Origin: Pseudomonas paracarnis
Lineage (GTDB): Bacteria > Pseudomonadota > Gammaproteobacteria > Pseudomonadales > Pseudomonadaceae
DNA length: 64,000 nt
NCBI RefSeq assembly: GCF_904063055.1
Contig: NZ_CAJFCN010000013.1
Location: 92,322-156,321 of the forward strand
Reading direction: 5' to 3'
Part shown: positions 62,110 through 64,000 of the stretch, piece by piece
Layout of the letters: the number at the start of each line of letters is the position of its first letter
Numbering within the stretch: the stretch's first letter is position 1
The notes under the pieces: generated by a model
The model's database searches: none
Told to the model about the DNA's origin: nothing
Seen by the model: only the letters and a program-made list of their open reading frames with translations
Made by a program: the position numbers and the translations under genes

Positions 62110-63432
62110 CTACCGGGTATGACCATGCTCCTTGGCCAGCATACTCACCGCCTGCACCGCATTGCTGGCACCGTCGCTAATTTGCTGGATCACCGCGCCC
62201 GCCTGATCCGCCAGGTCGACGCCTTTAGTGGCCCGGTCACGGGTGCCTTCCATGCTCTTGATGGCTAGCTGTGTTTCGTTCTGGATCATGCCAATCATCC
62301 CGGAAATCTCCGCCGTCGAGCCACTGGTGCGTGCGGCCAACTGACGGACTTCATCGGCCACCACCGCAAAGCCGCGACCTTGTTCACCCGCTCGAGCGGC
62401 TTCGATAGCAGCGTTCAAAGCCAACAGGTTGGTCTGATCGGCAATTCCGCGGATGGTGTTGACGATGGTGGTGATCTGCTCGGAGCGTTCGCCAAGTTTG
62501 GTGATGAGGGCTGACGAACCTTCGATATTCGAGGCAATCTCCCGCATTTCACTCGCTGCTTGTTGGATCACCGTGGAGCCATGTTCAGCCGCTTGGCGTG
62601 TCTCGACCGAGATGTGATACGCCTCGCTAGCGCTCTGAGCGTCCTGCGCATGCTTCTCCATCTTGGCGGTGATGTCTGTAGCAAACTTCACCACTTTGCA
62701 TAACCGTCCGCTAGCGTCATACACCGGGTTGTAGTTAGCTTCCAGCCACAAGGTTTGCCCGCGCTTGCCTACCCGTTCGAATTGCCCACTGAAAAACTCG
62801 CCCTGATTCAGGCGTCGCCAGAAGTCCTGGTACTCGCTGCCGTTGGCCAGTGCTGGACGGCAGAACAGTTTGTGATGTTTGCCCTTGAGTTCGGCCAGAC
62901 TGTAACCGACCACATCCAAGAAGTTCTGGTTGGCGTCAATAATGCTGCCGTCCAGATTGAACTCGATGATGGCCATGGACCGGTCTATGGCCTGCAACTT
63001 ATTTTTGGCTTCACTCTCCTGTTGTACCCACAAGGTGACGTCAAGGGCATACTTAACCACCTTCACCACGTTACCAAGCTCGTCCTTGACCGGGTTATAG
63101 CTGGCTTCCAGCCAGATCGTCTGGCCATTGCCGGCAATTCGCTCGAAGGTGCCCGACTCGAACTGGCCGGCGTTGAGACGGGACCATAATTGTGAGTACT
63201 CGCCACTGCGGGCATAGGCAGGCGTGCAGAATTGGCGGTGCGGCTGGCCGAGCACTTGCTCCAGGCGATAGCCCATGGTCTTTAAAAAGTTGTCGTTGGC
63301 CCGGAGGACGATGCCATTGAGGTCGAATTCGACTACCGCCATGGAGCGGTTGATGGCTTCGAGCAGACTGGCTTGCTGGGCGATGGTTTGTTGCAGGGCG
63401 CTGATATTTTTTTTATTAGAATTGAATAGCAC
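62110..63432 (-). CDS. BdlA-like soluble chemoreceptor, PAS-PAS-MCP (transposon passenger)
   Basis: 440 residues from a likely GTG at 63432 (VLFNSNKKNISALQQ); the frame is open to 63498, so the start is not certain. Two PAS domains (about 20-130 and 145-250) of similar sequence (MAVVEFDLNGIVLRANDNFL; MAIIEFNLDGSIIDANQNFL), each ending in a KVVK(Y/F)A(L/T)D(V/I)T strand, then a methyl-accepting signalling domain whose tip reads QTNLLALNAAIEAARAGEQG. No membrane helix. This is the layout of BdlA of P. aeruginosa, which drives biofilm dispersal through c-di-GMP phosphodiesterases. An A8 run is present near codons 7-9. Confidence 0.88.
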   Translation of the reverse strand: MLFNSNKKNISALQQTIAQQASLLEAINRSMAVVEFDLNGIVLRANDNFLKTMGYRLEQVLGQPHRQFCTPAYARSGEYSQLWSRLNAGQFESGTFERIAGNGQTIWLEASYNPVKDELGNVVKVVKYALDVTLWVQQESEAKNKLQAIDRSMAIIEFNLDGSIIDANQNFLDVVGYSLAELKGKHHKLFCRPALANGSEYQDFWRRLNQGEFFSGQFERVGKRGQTLWLEANYNPVYDASGRLCKVVKFATDITAKMEKHAQDAQSASEAYHISVETRQAAEHGSTVIQQAASEMREIASNIEGSSALITKLGERSEQITTIVNTIRGIADQTNLLALNAAIEAARAGEQGRGFAVVADEVRQLAARTSGSTAEISGMIGMIQNETQLAIKSMEGTRDRATKGVDLADQAGAVIQQISDGASNAVQAVSMLAKEHGHTR

Positions 63433-63825
63433 GATGGCAATAGCTCTGAAGTGGAAACCGATGAAAGTCCGTCCATAGTGATCGCGCTTGCCAACCAAAA
63501 AACCTTGCTCATCGGTGTAAGCGGCTCAATGTCTCCGTCCATGGTTACCGTTGCAAGATGCTGAATGTTGGAAGTTTATGCAACGACTATTAGTGTCTAT
63601 TTGCTACCACTCGTGTCCTGCAAGACGCTATTAGCATGAAATGTCCATCTGGCGGCATGCCATAGCTGTCAGTACCCCAGATTGACTAGCGTCAGGTTAC
63701 TCATTTTCCTGACACACCTTTGCCTACAAATTTGCGAGTGGTGGGGTGGGGCTCGGATGTACATGACCTATAGAGATCCTCTCGTGCCAGCCCATGAGTC
63801 CGCAACAGCGAGGGCTTCCTCAGTA
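63433..63825. other. Upstream region of the passenger operon; no gene seen
   Basis: Nearly 400 bases between the chemoreceptor start and the right transposon end. No frame has a ribosome site and homology. It should hold the promoter for the two passenger genes, reading leftward; none is close enough to consensus to name. Confidence 0.45.
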
Positions 63826-63848
63826 GTGCAATCGACTTCTGACCTTAG

Positions 63849-63873
63849 GTGCAATCGACTTCTGAAAATGACA
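63849..63873 (-). repeat. Right terminal inverted repeat, preceded by a second copy of its inner part
   Basis: The 25-bp end reads GTGCAATCGACTTCTGA followed by AAATGACA. The first 17 bases occur once more at 63826-63842, 23 bases to the left, a tandem TniA site as known for Tn402-type ends. Confidence 0.9.
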
Positions 63874-63964
63874 GCTACCTGTGCAACACCCCCTCAAAAA
63901 TGTACGGAAAACTCTATCGCTATTCACTATTATGCGGAAACCTGTTTTTGATGGTTATCCGCCT

Positions 63965-64000
63965 ATGTTGGTTGGCTACATGCGCGTGTCGTCGGACTCC
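63965..64000 (+). CDS. Serine resolvase/recombinase, first codons only (3' end outside window)
   Basis: The last 12 codons read MLVGYMRVSSDS, the N-terminus of a resolvase of the Tn3 (TnpR) or TniR type, with the catalytic Ser in the RVS motif at position 9. It lies 92 bases beyond the right end of the Tn5053-like element. Likely the tnpR of the element into which the transposon inserted; the rest would decide. Confidence 0.7.
   Translation, partial: MLVGYMRVSSDS

Larger units (their letters stand above)
55822..63873. mobile_element. Tn5053/Tn402-family transposon with chemoreceptor and c-di-GMP phosphodiesterase passengers
   Basis: 8052 bases bounded by 25-bp inverted repeats beginning TGTC. 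The order tniA-tniB-tniQ-res-tniR is that of Tn5053/Tn402. Past tniR, where Tn5053 has a mer operon and Tn402 an integron, there are two gene fragments, then an HD-GYP phosphodiesterase and a PAS-PAS-MCP gene on the opposite strand. No 5-bp target duplication: GTGCT before the left end, GCTAC after the right end. The family inserts by preference in res sites, as the flanking resolvase gene suggests here. Confidence 0.88.

Noticed and set aside
60451..63825. Mercury resistance operon as usual cargo
   Set aside because: No mer gene or CxxC metal-binding reading frame; the cargo is c-di-GMP/chemoreceptor genes.
63682..63951. 89-residue plus-strand frame across the right transposon end
   Set aside because: It runs through the inverted repeat and has no ribosome site or homology.

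Overview
The window is the chromosomal replication-origin region of a Pseudomonas, most like the P. fluorescens group. The signs are gene order (rpmH-oriC-dnaA-dnaN-recF-gyrB on one side, rnpA-yidD-yidC-mnmE ... mnmG-rsmG-parA-parB-atp operon-glmU-glmS on the other), near-identity to remembered P. fluorescens proteins, GTGGGAGC-type REPIN repeats and TGTTCCACGTGGAACA parS sites. No rRNA, tRNA or CRISPR array was seen.

Layout. 0-20.8 kb: housekeeping genes left of the origin (end of a SulP transporter, aroE/hemF, qor, tsaC, dprA, a shortened LysM-family relative, def-fmt-rsmB-trkA, lpxL-type acyltransferase, tag, glyQS, gmhB, plsC-like) plus a divergent CHASE2 histidine kinase / OmpR-type regulator pair. 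20.8-27.1 kb: gyrB, recF, dnaN and dnaA on the minus strand, with parS sites. 27.1-27.6 kb: oriC. 27.6-31.6 kb: rpmH, rnpA, yidD, yidC, mnmE. 31.6-35.6 kb: a Fur-box-preceded sigma / anti-sigma / TonB-receptor iron cassette lying between mnmE and mnmG. 35.7-36.0 kb: a second AT-rich, DnaA-box-rich region upstream of mnmG. 36.1-52.4 kb: mnmG, rsmG, parAB, the nine-gene atp operon, glmU, glmR, glmS and one small uncharacterised gene.

Accessory island, 52.4 kb to the window end. It starts one base after the stop codon of that small gene. A 25-bp sequence, repeated 1.55 kb further on with two mismatches, flanks an HD-GYP cyclic-di-GMP phosphodiesterase gene. That gene is split into two frames at a tract of six 9-mers and ten 7-mers (CTCTGGG), a candidate phase-variation switch now out of frame. 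Next come three small unknown genes and a HigB/HigA-like toxin-antitoxin pair, then an 8.05-kb Tn5053/Tn402-family transposon (25-bp inverted repeats, tniA-tniB-tniQ-res-tniR). Where relatives carry mercury resistance, this element carries a BdlA-like PAS-PAS-MCP chemoreceptor followed by a second HD-GYP phosphodiesterase: in effect a transposable candidate biofilm-dispersal module. It sits just upstream of the first codons of another serine resolvase at the window edge, as expected for a transposon that targets res sites of Tn3-family elements.

Working together: DnaA, the clamp, RecF and GyrB lie beside oriC; ParA/ParB and parS sites handle origin segregation; GlmU and GlmS supply UDP-GlcNAc; the atp operon encodes the whole F1Fo ATP synthase. 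The island adds cyclic-di-GMP signalling. All functional calls are from reading the sequence and recalled families; no database search was run.
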